Shown: positions 31,093 through 45,900 of the stretch, piece after piece
Layout of the letters: each line of letters opens with the position of its first letter
Numbering within the stretch: position 1 is the first letter of the stretch
Assembly (NCBI GenBank): GCA_911728435.2
Contig: OU452204.1
Span: forward strand, 5,394,001 to 5,458,000
Source of the DNA: Apoderus coryli
Taxonomy: Eukaryota; Arthropoda; Insecta; Coleoptera; Attelabidae
Direction: 5' to 3'
Length of the DNA stretch: 64,000 nt
Notes under the pieces: model-generated
Told to the model about the DNA's origin: nothing
The model's input: the letters and a program-made list of their open reading frames with translations, nothing else
Database searches by the model: none
Program-made: the position numbers and the translations under genes

Positions 31093-34000
31093 TGGAGAAA
31101 AATAAAAGGGTAATAAAATGGTCAAAATGTATTTTTTTATTTATTATGGTTTATACAAAGATGTTCCACATTGACGGAGCCGGCCTTTTCAGGTGAATAT
31201 GCTGCTATTTCAACAGTTTTATTTTATTATCAGGTGATCCGATTAAGATCAAAGTTTTTTTTTTCTTAGTAGATATATTTTAACAATTTGTTGCTATTTC
31301 AATATTCAGAAAAATATGAAAAATCAAGTTCTATGTTTTTCAGCTTTGATATAATAATAAAAATTAGTTAAATAATATAGTTTCATGTGAAGACAGCAGA
31401 CTCATCATAAACATTTGATATATTTTATAAATTAACATATAATAATAATAATGTTCTTTATAATTTTCAAATTGATGTTGGTTTAATATCACTAGGCACT
31501 GAACATGGATTGTTGTTGATTTTGAACATATTTATATAGTCTTATTTTTTGGAGAAGACGCATTTTATTTCACATACATAATATAGTAGCTCCTCTTGGA
31601 TATGGACTACTTCAGGAATTTTATTTTATTTATTTATTTATTAAGCAATACAAGTATTAACTATTAACTTTATTTACGCGAAAAGATTCGTAACTAAAAG
31701 AATTCGAAGCAAAATTATAATAGCTAATTAGTTTTTAAAAACAAATTTGGTTCTCAAATATAGTAAATATTCAAAGGGCTATCGATTAGTTTCTGTAACC
31801 TTTCGAATTCTTTTCAAGTATAGTACTCAACAATCATATCAGGTGTTATGGAATGAATAACTTTAAGAATCCTTTGCCAGTTGTTCAACCTAGTTAGAAC
31901 ATTATCACTAATATCATTTAAATTTCAAATTCATATGACTATTATTGTAATACAAAAATGTAAAATTGTGAATATTTTGAAAACTATCAGTTTTTGGGGT
32001 AGATATCCTTTCATAAACTTGCCCTTATTTTTGATGCAAAAAAATATATAAAATGGGGGGTTGCCATTTTAGAATTTTTACACTTTTTTCAATTTGATTT
32101 TTTACCCTTTTTTTCAAATAACCTGTATTAATATTTACTAAAAAATTATACGTAGGCGCCTAAAGTAGGTCTATATCTCCTCGGATATTCTAACAAATTA
32201 AATTACTAAATCTTCCATATTATAATAAAAATGGATAATATTCTTTATTCTGAAAACGTCATTTTTGACATAAAATTTCAAATATTTTGAAAACGGCTGG
32301 CATATTATGCATGAACTATGTTTAGAATTACAAGGAGAATCAAAAAAAATATAATTCATATAGGGTCGTATTTGAAATAACGGTATAACCGGAAATACTA
32401 GATTCTTGAAAATATTTTAGTCGAATTGGTCCCGTCGACCGACGGACTACACCTGATTTTCAGATTGTTCCACAGTGTAGTTTCTCCATAATCGATGGAC
32501 TCCATTCCCGGTGGGACACCCGGTATACATTTGACGCATGATTTATCCAGAAGCTTTGTTTCTATAAGCTTAGTTGCCTGTGGAAGTTTTCTGTCTAATA
32601 TAGAATATAAACATCCAAAACAAAAAATCATTAAAAATTATTAATAAGATTTTGAAGGATGATTAGCATCGCAAGCCATTTACCTTTACACATTACCACA
32701 GAAACCTTTCATTGACCTTATTTAAAACATTACAAAAATTGAATAGATAAACTTTACCTAAAATTCAATTAAAATTGAAAATGATAAATTTTTTACTTAT
32801 AATAAATAATTTAGAAATAACACAAAATTTAAAATATCAAAGTTTAGTTTTACGGCAAAGTTATGTGCCACAACCATAGCTATATGAGACTTTCATATAA
32901 TAGACCTAAATATGAAATTAATATAGTGTCAGCAGTAGTGATATAATAACTATAACTTGCACATATTTTTCCCTTTATTATAATTTTCTTAAGAAAAAGG
33001 TATAGTATAAATAATACTTTCGCAAATAGATCACTGTATGATTTTGATCCTGTTGTTAAAAGTTTTTCAGCACAATTTTAAACAACAGGTAAACATAATT
33101 TACATCTAGACAATCAAATAGAGCTTTAAGCTGAATTAATTCGGTCTCAGAAGTCAATTAAAATACCAATAATTTGAGACTTGATTTTTCATATTTTTGT
33201 AATTACAGGTAGGTACATCAATTTAAGCAGTAGCTTATTTGGTACGTTTGAAATTTGATATAATATGTGTGATTGGCACAAATTTATAATTATTAATTCA
33301 CATATATTATATTCTACCTAGAAATAGAACAATCAAAGTGTACTATGTATACAAAATAATTTAGATTCGACATTGTGGAACATTATGTAAAAGTTGTATT
33401 ATATTTACAAATTTATTTAATTCTATACGACTTTAAATATACATTTACTCTTAAATTATTATTTAAATATTACTAATCACATTAATTTACATTATTTACA
33501 TTCCACTGTTTATTTACATATCTTAACTAGTTTATTAGATTCATCAAATCATTATTATATTAAGCAAAATTACACAGGGTGATCGAAAAGTATTCTTACT
33601 GTCACATAACATAAATCATACACTGAACAAACATATTTAGATTTTATTCTGGACATTTTTTCTAATAATTGGATTTTTTATTTCGCTTTTCTTCTTTTAT
33701 TTTCTCATAGATCTATTCTTATGTTACTGTTACAGTAGTAACATTATCATTATATTATTTGAATAATTGATAATAAAAAATATATATTTGGTATATTTCT
33801 CATATAATGGGTTAATTTTTCTAATTATTGTAAAAATGTTCGTTTTTCTGATGCCTTTAAGTCTTAACAATAATATAAGAGTATCAATCCCTCTTAAAGG
33901 GATGTATGATGTCGTTTAGGATGCAATTCATCCTGGAAAACCCTTTTATTACTGTCGACGACAGCGATTTAGATCGCTACATCGATATCACCTCGATATT

Positions 34001-34111
34001 AAACAATGTATACAAGTAGACGCGGACACGCATAATGTCGAACAATACCACACTGCGAAAAAACACTCTAAAAACAACTTATTTTAATTATTTATCAAAA
34101 GCACTTTCTCA
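31093..34111. other. Intergenic AT-rich region
   Basis: There is no supportable gene. At 32398-32560 there is a GC-richer piece with GTGGGACACCCGGTATAC, resembling a transposon terminus. A (TTTA)n run is near 31625. Confidence 0.35.
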
Positions 34112-34966
34112 TTGTTACTTTTTGAGGGGAATAATATAGCGTTTACAAATTTTCACTACGACGTCTCGTTTTTGAAAAACCATCATCAACTTCGTCTTTT
34201 TAAATACGGCCCTGGATTTTTTATTGTTAAATTTACAGCCATTTTCAATTCAAAAATAGGTGGTACAAGTTTTCAGTATTTTCAGCTGTTATTTAAACTT
34301 CTTCAAGAACAATAGCCATAGTTTGGCACTTAACTGACTGATTGCAGTGTAGTATGCCTAGCAAAAACATTCTTTCGTCGTCACTCATAATTTTTTATTA
34401 TTATTTGCCAATTTATGCATCTCTCAGTATAACATTTTATTTTGTACGCGGTTTTTTAAATTTTGTAGAAATTTTTGTGCTTTTTGAACTTATTAAAAAA
34501 CGACTTTCTCAGATGCGTGCTTTACGCTTAAAATATTGAAAACTTGTTTAAGCCATTACGTGTGATATACCACCTATTTTTGAATTGAAAATGGATTTAA
34601 ATTTAGTAATAAAAAATCCAGAGCCGTATTTAAAAAAACGAAGTTAATGATGGTTTTTCAAAAACGAAGCGTTGTAGTGAAAATTTGTAAACGCTTAGCT
34701 TAGTTATTCTCCTCAAAAAGTAACAATCAGAAACTGCTTTTAATTTTTTTATATCTGTAAAAATAACGTCAGAAATAAATAAAAACGAAAATTACAAAAA
34801 ATAGTTTTTTCAAAAGTTCTCGAAAACGGGCAAAATTCGTTTAATTTTGAAAACACCATTTAAAAGGATGTTTAAATTGTACAACCTTTCTCTAATTTAA
34901 CCGACATTGTAACTGCTTCCGTTTCCAAGATTCCAATGCTATCCCATTCTTATCTTGGACACCCTG
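34112..34966. mobile_element. 5'-truncated copy of the foldback element family seen at 45055-46129
   Basis: The right end TCTTGGACACCCTG is at 34966, followed by TA. It shares ACCGACATTGTAACTGCTTC, TTCTCGAAAACGGGCAAA, TTTTCAAAAACGAAGCG and GTAACAATCAGAAACTGC-type blocks with 45730-46129. The left terminus is missing. Confidence 0.8.
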
Positions 34967-35172
34967 TATATATGTGGAAAATAACATTGAAAAATTACTA
35001 ATTATGCGCATTTTTATCGATTTTTTGATAATCATTACTTTTGATTTTTTTCTCTTCAACTGACACAAAAATTTTTGAGGATTATATTTCTGTAGATTTC
35101 AATCTAGTGGAACCGCTATTTATAACTATCTAAGCAAAAAATTGCATTGCACATTTTATATTCCTACTATTA

Positions 35173-36125
35173 GGTCATTCAATAAGTCTGTAGGATGACA
35201 CATAGATGGCGTTACTACAATTTTTTACATAAGATTTCTATATACCTAGTACTAGCCTTCAAACGATACGTGTATAAATTTGACAGCAATATGACTATTG
35301 ATTGATGAAAAAAATACAGTGGATACCAAACAATAGCTTGATAAACATTAGCTGAACTCTGCTCCATCGAGACAAATGGTAGAGAAGTGGATTGCTGGAT
35401 TTAAACGTGTTCGTACCAGCACAAATGATGCAGAGCGCAGTGGACGCCGAAATCAGGCTGTTATTCCACAAAACGTCAAAAAAATTCACAAATTTGATAT
35501 GAACGATCGCAAATTGAGGGTGCACGTGCTAGCTCACATTGTAAAGATATCAGATGGTAGTGTTTTTGCCATTTTACACGAGCATTTGGGTATACAAAAT
35601 CTGTGCAAATTGGGTGCCGCGTGAGCTCACAGTCGACGAAAAACAACAACGAATTGATGCTTCAAAGGAGTGTCCGTGGCGCTGTTAAACCGCAATAAAA
35701 TGGAATTCTACCGTCGCTATGTGACAATGGATGAAATATGGCTTCACTATTACACACCAGAATCCAAAAGCAGCTGAGTGGACAGCAGTCGACGAACGGA
35801 TTTCAAAGACGCAACAGTCGGCCAGTAAGGTGATGGCGTCTGTATTTTGGGATGCGAACGGAATAATATTCATCGACTACCTCCAAAAAAGAACCACCAT
35901 CAACAACATTTTTGGATCGATTTAAGGCTGAAAACGCAAAGAAACGGCCACATTTGCAACAGAAAAAGTGTTGTTTCACCAAGACAATGCACCGTGTCAC
36001 AAAATCACAAAAGTTGAAAAATCGCTATACTCGTTGTATTGCCCTCTAAGGCAACTATGTTGAATAATAAAATCGAATTTTGTCAAAATTTTGTGTTTTT
36101 ATTCCTTATCCTGCGGATGAATGAC
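35173..36125 (+). mobile_element. Second mariner remnant, different subfamily
   Basis: The ends are GGTCATTCAATAAGTC (35173) and the complement of GGTCATTCATCCGCAGG (ending 36125). The plus strand reads VEKWIAGFKRVRTSTNDAER and SGRRNQAVIPQNVKKIHKFD (HTH part). Separate frames then give TVDEKQQRIDASKE, RYVTMDEIWLHYYTPESK (catalytic Asp region), VMASVFWDANGIIFIDYLQK and FHQDNAPCHK-type sequence near 35978. Many stops are present and the region of the third Asp is deleted. Confidence 0.85.
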
Positions 36126-36791
36126 CTGTTATTTCAATAACTGACCAATATGGTCAACTACAGTCACTATTATTATCTGAAATAACTATTGCATTAGGTG
36201 GAAAACCAAGGAGTTATTCTCTAACTTACATCTCCGTATACAATTAAGTTTATGGTAATAATAGTGTATTTTAACAAGTAGATCCATTGCGCACCCTGAC
36301 AATGCAAGTTTTCACAAAGCTCGCGAGAAAATTGAATTAAATTTAAACCGCTTAAAAAAATATTATACAAAATATGTTTGTAAATCTTACAGTAAATTTT
36401 CTATTTTACTAAATTTTTCCAATTCTAAGGCATCGAAACACCAGGATTACGTATTGGATTTCCCATGACAAATACTAATTTTACCTTGTGACTTTATATA
36501 GAGGATTTCAATCTTAGCAAACATTTTTTTTTTTGGAAACATAGTTAACCATTAACTAAAACATCAAATAACTAATAAAAAGTTACTTGAGTTACTCTTC
36601 TACTCTTCTTACTGAGGTACTATGTACACATTAAATATTTGTCCTTTTACGTCAGTCATCTACGTCGGATGGAAGAAAACTGCAGTGTTTCTCGAACTTA
36701 TTTGAATTACCAGCAAACCTATGCTATGCATAAAAATGGTAAAACCCATATTAACGTAGAGATTCGTGTTGTGTTCACAAAGCGCACGCTT
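36126..36791. other. Region downstream of the tolloid-like stop codon
   Basis: Expected 3' UTR of the tolloid-like gene on the minus strand. No canonical AATAAA close to the stop could be chosen with confidence. Confidence 0.3.
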
Positions 36792-36926
36792 CTAATAATC
36801 CTCACTGCTTGAATACGCAACTTTTGTCGCCTCATACTCAAGGACAAAACCTTGATTCGTGATTCGTTTATCCGTTATAAATTTAACAAACATATTGTCC
36901 TCCGATGATACAATCTCTTCAGGTAC
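36792..36926 (-). CDS. Tolloid-like exon 11, end of CUB5 and stop
   Basis: Acceptor AAAATTTCAG 5' of 36926. It reads [20 protein letters not shown], then [15 protein letters not shown], then VAYSSSEDY and TAG at 36794-36792. It enters in phase 0, completing CUB5 with the usual xxFxSDxxxxxxGFxxxY pattern. Confidence 0.9.
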   Translation of the reverse strand, partial: VPEEIVSSEDNMFVKFITDKRITNQGFVLEYEATKVAYSSSEDY

Positions 36927-39900
36927 CTGAAATTTTAGGAAACCTTTTATAGTTAAGTTAGATAAGAAAGAAAAATAACTCGTTATGAAAGGATTCTTTC
37001 TATAGGTATTAACAAGCTTCTAAAAAACTTCCACAGAGAACTAATTTTATAAAAACAATGCTTCTGGATGACGCCTACGTCAAATTTACACTCGCTCACG
37101 TTTCGCTGCACATCCTGCTGCCAGCTGCTTCATAGCAACTTTGCATCAACGTGGTTAAAATGAAACTATACGCGGAAAGAATTATCGTAGCGAGTCCTAA
37201 TATATTGTTAGTCTTTTTATAGTCAACGTAATCAGCTTTTCAGTTATCACGACAAGGCCTTCAGATTTTACATCGCTATGATAACATTATGTATTATAGT
37301 TAACTTGATTATAGTTAGTATATACATAATTTATTTTTATCCTCACTAGAAATACGCATCAGCGCCAAATGCTATCCTAACTAAAATGATATTGTCATTT
37401 ATATTGTTAGTATAACCATAATTTCTAGTTATTCTTACAATGCATAAATATTTGCGCCAAAAGCTGTCCCTAACTATATGAATATTGTCATCGTAACCAA
37501 ACTAATACAGCTAGAACGCATTTTACAAGATTCGTGAACCAATCAAAACAGCCTGTAGCGCGTCTTTAGTAAATTTATTGTTAGACAGCCAAAGGACGAG
37601 GTTAGTTTGTTTTCCTTAATATAGTGGGATGGTGTGTGAGTTTGTTAAACATATTTTGTGCAATGAAGGATTTCGTTGGAGACCTCCTGCAATCATGGAA
37701 TCTACATCATCTTTTGGCAATATTCAATGGTAGGTAATATTAAATATAATAATCTACCTAATAATAAAGTTTCACCACACACTCTGGTTTTGATGTCATT
37801 GATGTGAATTTGTAACATGTGTACAAGTTTTTTCGAGTACAATACGATTATCACCATCACCTAGCATTATTACTACTGTAATTACATGTAATTTATTTTC
37901 AATCAACTATAAATAACTTTCTTTCCTCATTTTTTGAAAAATACTGTATCAATGAAAAAAGTTGCATGTAAAGACAAATTTGGTATTTTTCATGATCTTT
38001 GTATGTCTTTTCTAGTATCCGAAACGGAGCATCTAGAACAAGAAGAGTTGATCCAATTGTTGCAATATTGTATATGTTTATGACATTTATTTTTCCACAA
38101 TACAGTATTTCGTTTTATATTTTAAAATATATTTATACGGTTTTTTACAATAAATTTCCTCAAAACTAATAGAGTATAAAAAATTTGCGTTCATTTACAA
38201 ATTTCTATAAAATTCCATCAAATAGAGAAAAAAAGCTAGGTTAACAATGTTAAATTGTTAAGGTAGCGATATGGTATAAGATGAGTAACGTTATATTATA
38301 GTTGGAGTAACAATATAATCCAGTGTAGGTGACAATATTATATATTAAAGGTGACAAATCCGTATGGTAAGTCCAAGTATGATATTGTTATGATACCAAG
38401 ACAATGTAGTCAGGTAATGTAGACCCAGTGACCAGGCAATATTAGATTGTAGAGACAACGTAACTAGCTGGTTAGGGTAACAATATTATATTGTAGAAAT
38501 AACGTAACTATCTGGCTAGGATAAGAATATTATATTGTAAACATAACGTAACTATCTGCTAAGGATAACAATATTATATTGTAGACATAACGTAACTATC
38601 TGGTTAGGATAACAATATGATAATGTTATGTTAACTAAGACATTCTGGTTAGGGTGACAATGCGATGATGTGGTCATTGTAACAATACAGAAATGGCTAT
38701 CAGCACAATTTATATAACAATATACAAATAGGTTATAGTGACAATATAACTGGTTGCGCCTATACTAACTTGAATTCTGGTTAAAATTCTTGTTACTAGA
38801 ACAATAATTTTTCTCAGTGTATAATAAACTTAATCGGGATACATGTCTAAATCTTTCATTCATTTGGCATGGCGTAATCAACGACGCCACGCCCTCTCCA
38901 TCACTCACCAACCACGGACCGCCAAGTTGCTCAGAAAAAGCTGACAGGGAAACATTGTTTCTATAAGTATTAATTTGCAATAAAATTATAGAAACCTATA
39001 TATCGGTAATAGTTCAAAATAAAATAGTTTAGCTGATAATTGTGGTTCACAAAATTAATTATTTACCTTGTTTCCGCAATATCGTCCAACAAACGGAGCC
39101 GTATCACTGACCCCATCAAACACTTCTACATAATCAAAACTACATGCATCCTCCAATTCTAAGTCCAAACTCACAAAATTCAATCTGACATTATAACCGC
39201 TGTCAGCTAATATCCGCCATTCACAATTCATATTATTATCATAACTCCCGTTACCATATTCCAAGTGTGAGTAAATTCGTCTTTTTTCATGAGTTGCCAA
39301 AAATATACCGCCACACACTGCTGCATATGTTGCACTGAAGCCTTTGTCGACACCTGACGAATCCGAAGCAAATGTCACAAGCAAATGATTCTGTGTCGAA
39401 ATATACATTGGAGGTAATGAATTTCCACAATATCTGCCGATAAAGAATGAATCATCTTCGGAATTACCGTTGTAAATTGAAAGTGAATCATATTCGCATC
39501 GATTGTCTTCCACGTCAAAAGACAGAAAGCCAAGTCTGATTCTATATCCTGGTACTGTACTTAAATGCCAAGTACAAAACTTGTTCCGTGGATATGGTTT
39601 GGGGAAATTGGGACTATTGATTATTCCAAATTGAGGAATGGAAATATTGTTGATGCAGTCGCCTTCAATGCATGTTTTTTTGTCTTCAGTCATAGTGTAC
39701 CCTGGTTTACAAGTGCAGAAATATGAACCGAGAGTATTTTGACAGATATGCGAACATCCACCGTTGTTCGTTTTGCATTCATTGACATCTGGAGCAAAAT
39801 ATATAAATAAGTTTATAGCATTAAGTGTATCATACTCCTTATGCAGTAAAGACATTGCCTTTAAGGTCAATGTTGAAGTCATCAAAATAAGTAATTTCTT

Positions 39901-42900
39901 ACTTTTCAATGAGTGACAAAATTCGTAGATATGCTGTAATGACACTTTGTTAGAAATTTCTATGATTAAAATTTATCCTAATCAGTGTCAACTATTCATT
40001 TGGCAACGTTCGTTTCTTAGGTAAGACATTAATAAAGATAATTTTTTTCATACCTAATTTAAGAGTGTATTTAATTAAATTTGTCAATTCTACACTAGTT
40101 TTCATCATACCAGGTGTCTCACTAAACGACTATCGATCGACTGTATTGCCGAAATTATTGAGCGTACAATTCCTTCGAAAAATAAAAATATTAGCGAAAA
40201 TGGCCATAAAGAATTTATCAAAATAGTTCAATCCCGACCACTACGGGGGTAGATTTTTAAAACGAAATCTAAATACTGTAATGTTAAAAAAAAAAACTCA
40301 AACGGATATGTAGACAGATTAGTTTGCTACATTTTTTAAACTTCCTTTTAATAGTCTAAAACTAATTTTGACGTATTTCCTAAAATAAACAGACATGGAA
40401 TAAAAGAATGATGCTGTAGAAAATATGCCATATCTCTGCAAATCTTAGTCCGAATGAAGGCCCTTAGGCTCATTGAAAAGGTAATTTATGCATCTAATTT
40501 AAAATGCATATCCTCATTTATTTTTTTATAAACATAAAAACACAATACGTTAACGATTGTAAAATTTAAATTCCTATAAAAACTTTAAAGAAATACTCAC
40601 TCAACATATTAAAAGAGTTATCATTATTTTTTAAATAGCAGCACTAAATACAATAATGTGTTGATTGTATCGTTTTTGGAAGAACATAAATTTTACTATC
40701 TTTAACTTTGTATTTTTATATTTGCGCAAAAAATATTGTTGTAATTTCCGAACCTGATGATGTCTCAAGATGATACGTTGTAAATCAGTTTAAAATTAGA
40801 AAAAAATAAACAAAGGACTGGTCTGATGAATATCTCAGACCCAAGACAAAATGTAGTAAAACAATTTAAAAATAAAAAATAACCAAAGGAGGAATTTCGA
40901 TTTTACTTTACAGAAGACGAATAAGTCTCATTTATTTGTGGATGAACTACTATAAGTCATTAAAACTAAAAAAAAAACAAAAGAAAGTAACGATATTTGA
41001 AAGTTTATGGCTATATCATAAGTTTTGAACATGATAGACTTCCATTTTGAGTTATTTCTTATTTTAGACTTATTCAAACAAATATATAAAAATGGTATCA
41101 TCATATTTATTATTATCTCTTTAAGAAATGGGCTAAATCGTTGAACGCCATCTAGTTGACAGTTTGCAAATAATAACTGAAGATATTTTTTCATTTTAAA
41201 TGAGTGGCTATTAATCACCTTTTCAATGAACTTAAGTATCATTAAATCGGTTCAAGAGTTGCAGAGATATTTTCTATAACATTTTCCTTTTATCCCCCTC
41301 CCATTATTTTCAGAGATACATCAAAATGTTATAAATTATAAAGTTGTAGACTATTAAAAGGATTTTTTTTTTAAGTAATCCATATCTGAGAGGAGTGACA
41401 CATAAATATGTGAAATAAAACACCTCTTCTCCACAAATTAGATTGTTTATACGCCAAAAATAAAATATTAATAAATGCCAGACATGTTTCGGAATCAAGC
41501 AGATTCCATCTTCAGTTGCTATTACACTTTAATCTTTCATTAAATGGTGTTAATAAATTAGTTGAAAACTTGAAAATTTAATTATAATTATCTTATTGTT
41601 AAATGTTATGAGAATTTTAGATTTTAAATTTAGATTTTTAACATTTAAAACATCCAGCTTGTGGTTTTTCCCTTATTTATAACCATATTGTTCTGGAAAA
41701 AACCACAAGGTGGATGTTTTAAATGTTAAAAATCTAAATTTAAAATTCTCATAAGAGTTTTCAAGCAGTGTCCTAATTTATTAAAACCATTTAATGAAAA
41801 ATTAAATTGTAATAGCCAGTGAAGATGGAATCTGTTTCATTCCGAAACATGTCTGGCATTTATTAATTTTATGTTTGGAGTATAAAGAATAAAATTTGTA
41901 AAGAAGATGTTTTTTATTTCACATATTTATGAAAACGAAGCTGCCCTGCAGTGGTAGATATTGAAAGTTAAAAACTATTTGGTCAATCTTTTATGACCAC
42001 TTGTGCTAATTTTTATTCTCGAAAGCTGTACGAACAATACCTGTTTTATTGTTTTACAAAATCTGTTGTATTTCGAAAAATCTTGAACTAATCATGGCCG
42101 GTAACTGCAAATAATAGACTTGGCTAATTCTGAAATTTCGGCTCTCGCCTCACAAAGGTCATGGATCGGCTCGTAGATGTTTGATGCAAATTTGTGAGGT
42201 AGTGTTGGCCTAAATCTCTATGATAGGAACCTTTGCATAAAAAAATACTAAAATGACAACAATATGTTTGTAGCGACATCTAGTGTCATCAGGCAATATG
42301 ACTGGTGAAACAAAGTTCTCAAACGATGGCCAGAAAATAAGTAACAACTCCATAAAATCGTATTGCCAACACTAGGTATGCCCGAATTTCCGAGCGGGAG
42401 GTTTTATTTACGGATTGCTTGTTACATAATGTAAGAAACCATGGTAGTGTGAAGAAAATTTCCAACATAACATAAGTCTTGTTAAATTAAATAAACAGCA
42501 ATTCGTAAATACTAAAATAATTGGAAGTTGCAGTGTTTTATGAATATACAAAATAATGTTGTTTACTCTTAGAGTAAAGTGACCAGATTTTCACTTGACG
42601 TATGCGAGGCGCTCCAATTGTTGTTTGAGTTCATACCAAATATTAAAATTAACAAGGCCAATTGATTTTTGCGATTTCTTGAAATATCAGATTTTCAATT
42701 ATTAGAGAATTTTATAGCATAGTCATTTTACCTAAGAGTCCAATATACAGGGTGTCCGGAAATGACGTGTACAACTTATCTATATACATAATTGCTTGGT
42801 TTGTGCGCTAGAGGGCTTTAAAAGTGAATATTTTTTTTACGTTTTTTCAAATAAATCGAAAAATATTTGATAGATTTTATTCATTTTTTAGATGCACGTT

Positions 42901-45900
42901 TGCACCAATAAACTACAGTTTTTATTGAAGAAACTCCAATTTCTAGAATTACAGGGTGTTTAAAAACTTATCTACCCATATTTTTTGTAACCCTCGTATG
43001 ATCAATAACAGTTTTTTTCTGTGAGTAGTTCACTTTATTTAGAAACTATTTACTCTCCTACAAAATTTTAGTTTGTCAAAAAGTTCAGAGATTAAAACAT
43101 ATTTTCTAAATCGTTATATGCCTGAATCAGTACTTAATAATTATAGTAACTTAGCACAAAGTATTATTTATTGAAAGGTGGTTATGATTATTTTGACAAA
43201 TGCAAAAAGATGATATTATTGTAATGGCGTTTAACCTGATTTGCGTTTAGAAATTCATCTTTTTCTTTTTACGGTTTATCTCTAAGTCATTATGAATCTT
43301 AACTACGTATTTATATGTATTAAGTACTGATTCAGCTGCGCGCAGTGGCAATGTCATAACCAATGAGGTTTATCAGAGGTGCTATTATTGCTAGCTGAAA
43401 ACTTTGAAGTACTGATTCAGGCTTGTAGGGGTTTAGAAAATATTAATACAAAGCAAACAAAATCGTCACCTCCACACACACTTAGCACTCCACTGAGAGT
43501 ATGGACTACTTCTTCAAATTAGAAAATATTGTTTTTGTCTCGAAACTGTTTGACAAATAAAAATTTTGTGAGAGAGTAAATAGTTTCTAAATAAAATGAA
43601 CTATTCACAAAAAAAAAAACTAGTATTGATTATACGAGGGTTACAAAAAATATGGGTAGATCATTTATTGTGACTAAGCTTTTAAACACCCCGTAATTTT
43701 CGAAATTGGAGTTTCTTCAATAAAATACTGTAGTTTATTGCTGCAAACGCGTATCTAAAAAATGAATAAAATCTATCAAATATTTTTTGATTTATTGGAA
43801 AAAACGTAAAAAAATATACACTTTTAAAGCCTTCTAGGGCCCAAACCACGCAATTTTATATATAGATAAGTTGACCTAAATCATCATATTTTCGGCCAAG
43901 GAATTTGTGCTATACCGTTGTGTTATTTCCGGACACCCTGTATTTTTAAATTTCTGTCAAACGACATTTTCCTCACACAATTTCAAGCTTGACTTCAAGT
44001 CAATGTACTAACTGCATAAAGCTTTAATATATCGACATAAATATTAAAAGTAGTCTACCATTCCTTACCCATAAAATACACAGCTGAGAATCCAGTTTTT
44101 TGAATATTATCATCGGTAACAAAGGTCAATTTCAATATATTTTCCTCAGATATTATCATTTTCTTTGGTCTCTTGTTGCCGCAAAATGTACCGTGATCTA
44201 CTTCAGTTGTGCCATTTCCAATAACTGAGACAACATCCAAATGATCGTACTCACAAAACATTTGTTCATAATATGTGTTACCCTCAATGTCCATTTGAGT
44301 AAAATTCAGGAAAATGTTGTAGTTTTGTGGTGCTGCTATAGCCCAAACACACGTTTTGTTCGCTTGGTATACACTTGGGAATCCTGGTGATGTTATAGTG
44401 CCATTGGGTGAATTGAAGATCCCTCCACAAGAGTCTGAAACAAAAATTGAATGAATTGGCATTTAACCCTAGAATACGGGACTATTTTCGTCCACCTGCC
44501 TTTACATCTAGTGTTCAGCAAGATAGTATGATAAACAGTTGTGTTGAATTTTGTGTTTATAACATCTTTGTCAAGATATAGCTTCAATTCTCAAGATATC
44601 GGTTGAAAATGCTTCAAAGGACTCTCAAGAAAAGAAAAACTTGGTTTTACTGCCTCAGCCAAAAACGGCGCAAGACCACCAACTACTGCAATGATTGTAA
44701 ACAAGCAATTTGCGGAGAGCACCGAGGAAGTATTTGTACAGCATGTTCCTCAAAAATTACATAATTTGTTTACATTAAGCTGTTAATCTATTGTTATGAC
44801 AGTGTTATAAGTTTTAAGAGCAATTTTATAGATCTTGAATTAAAGTTTGTTCAACAAAAAACGCATTTTTTATTGAGTCGTAAATTTTACGATAGTCCCG
44901 TATTTACGTTTGGCAAACTTAGTACCGTATTCTAGGGTTAAGGGAGTTTGACTTAGACTATAGGAACAAAAGGATTACACATACACAAGCTGGTAGTTGA
45001 TGGCACGTCAGAATCTTTTGGGTTTTGCAAATTTTAGTATATTTTTGGTTGATACACTCTGTCCAACATAAGAATGGGATAGCATTGGATCTTGGAAACG
45101 GTAGTTACAATGTCGGTTAAATTAGAGTAAAGTTGTACAATTAAACAACTAAATGGTTTGTTCAAATGTAAAGTAACGTTTTCGAGAATTTTTTAAAAAA
45201 CAATTTTTTGCGATTTTAGTTTTTATTTATTTCTGACATTGTTACTTTTTGAGCAGAAAAAGAGAGCGTTTACAAATATTCGCTATCGACGTTTCATTTT
45301 TGAGAAACCATCGTCAACTTCGTTTTTGAAACACGACCCTGGATTTTTTATTGTTAAATTTAGAGCTATTTTAAATTAAAAAATAGGTTTTCTGATCTGT
45401 CTCAGTCCAGCATTTTCTTCTGAACGCGGTTTTTTAAATTTATTTCAAATTTTGTACTTTTTGAAGTTATTAAAAAAAATATGCATGAAAAATCGCTTTA
45501 GTTTGGCACTTATTTTGCTTAATACATTCATTTCAAATTTAAAAAACCGCGTTCAGAATAAAATGCTGTACTGAGACAGAAATAACTCAAATAATAATAA
45601 ATAATTGTAATAACGACGCGTCGTTACATAAGAATGTCTTTGCAAAACCTACTGCTCTGCATTCAGTCAGTTAAGTGCCAAACTAGGGCGGTTTTTTCTT
45701 TAATAAGCTTAAATAACAGCTAAAAATACTGAAAATGACATACCACCTATTTTTTAATTTAAAACAGCTTTAAATTTAACAATAAAAAATCCAGGGCTGT
45801 AAATAAAAAAAAATTGATGACGGTTTTTCAAAAACGAAACGTCGTAGTGGAAATTTGTAAACGCTATCTTTTTCTACTTAAAAAGGAACAATTAGAGCCT

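Noticed and set aside
39789..39945. Upstream part of the minus-strand frame as an N-terminus for a short CUB/EGF protein
   Set aside because: A good acceptor (TTTTGCTCCAG) at 39789 joins the exon in phase to the CUB3 exon. The upstream residues are intron.
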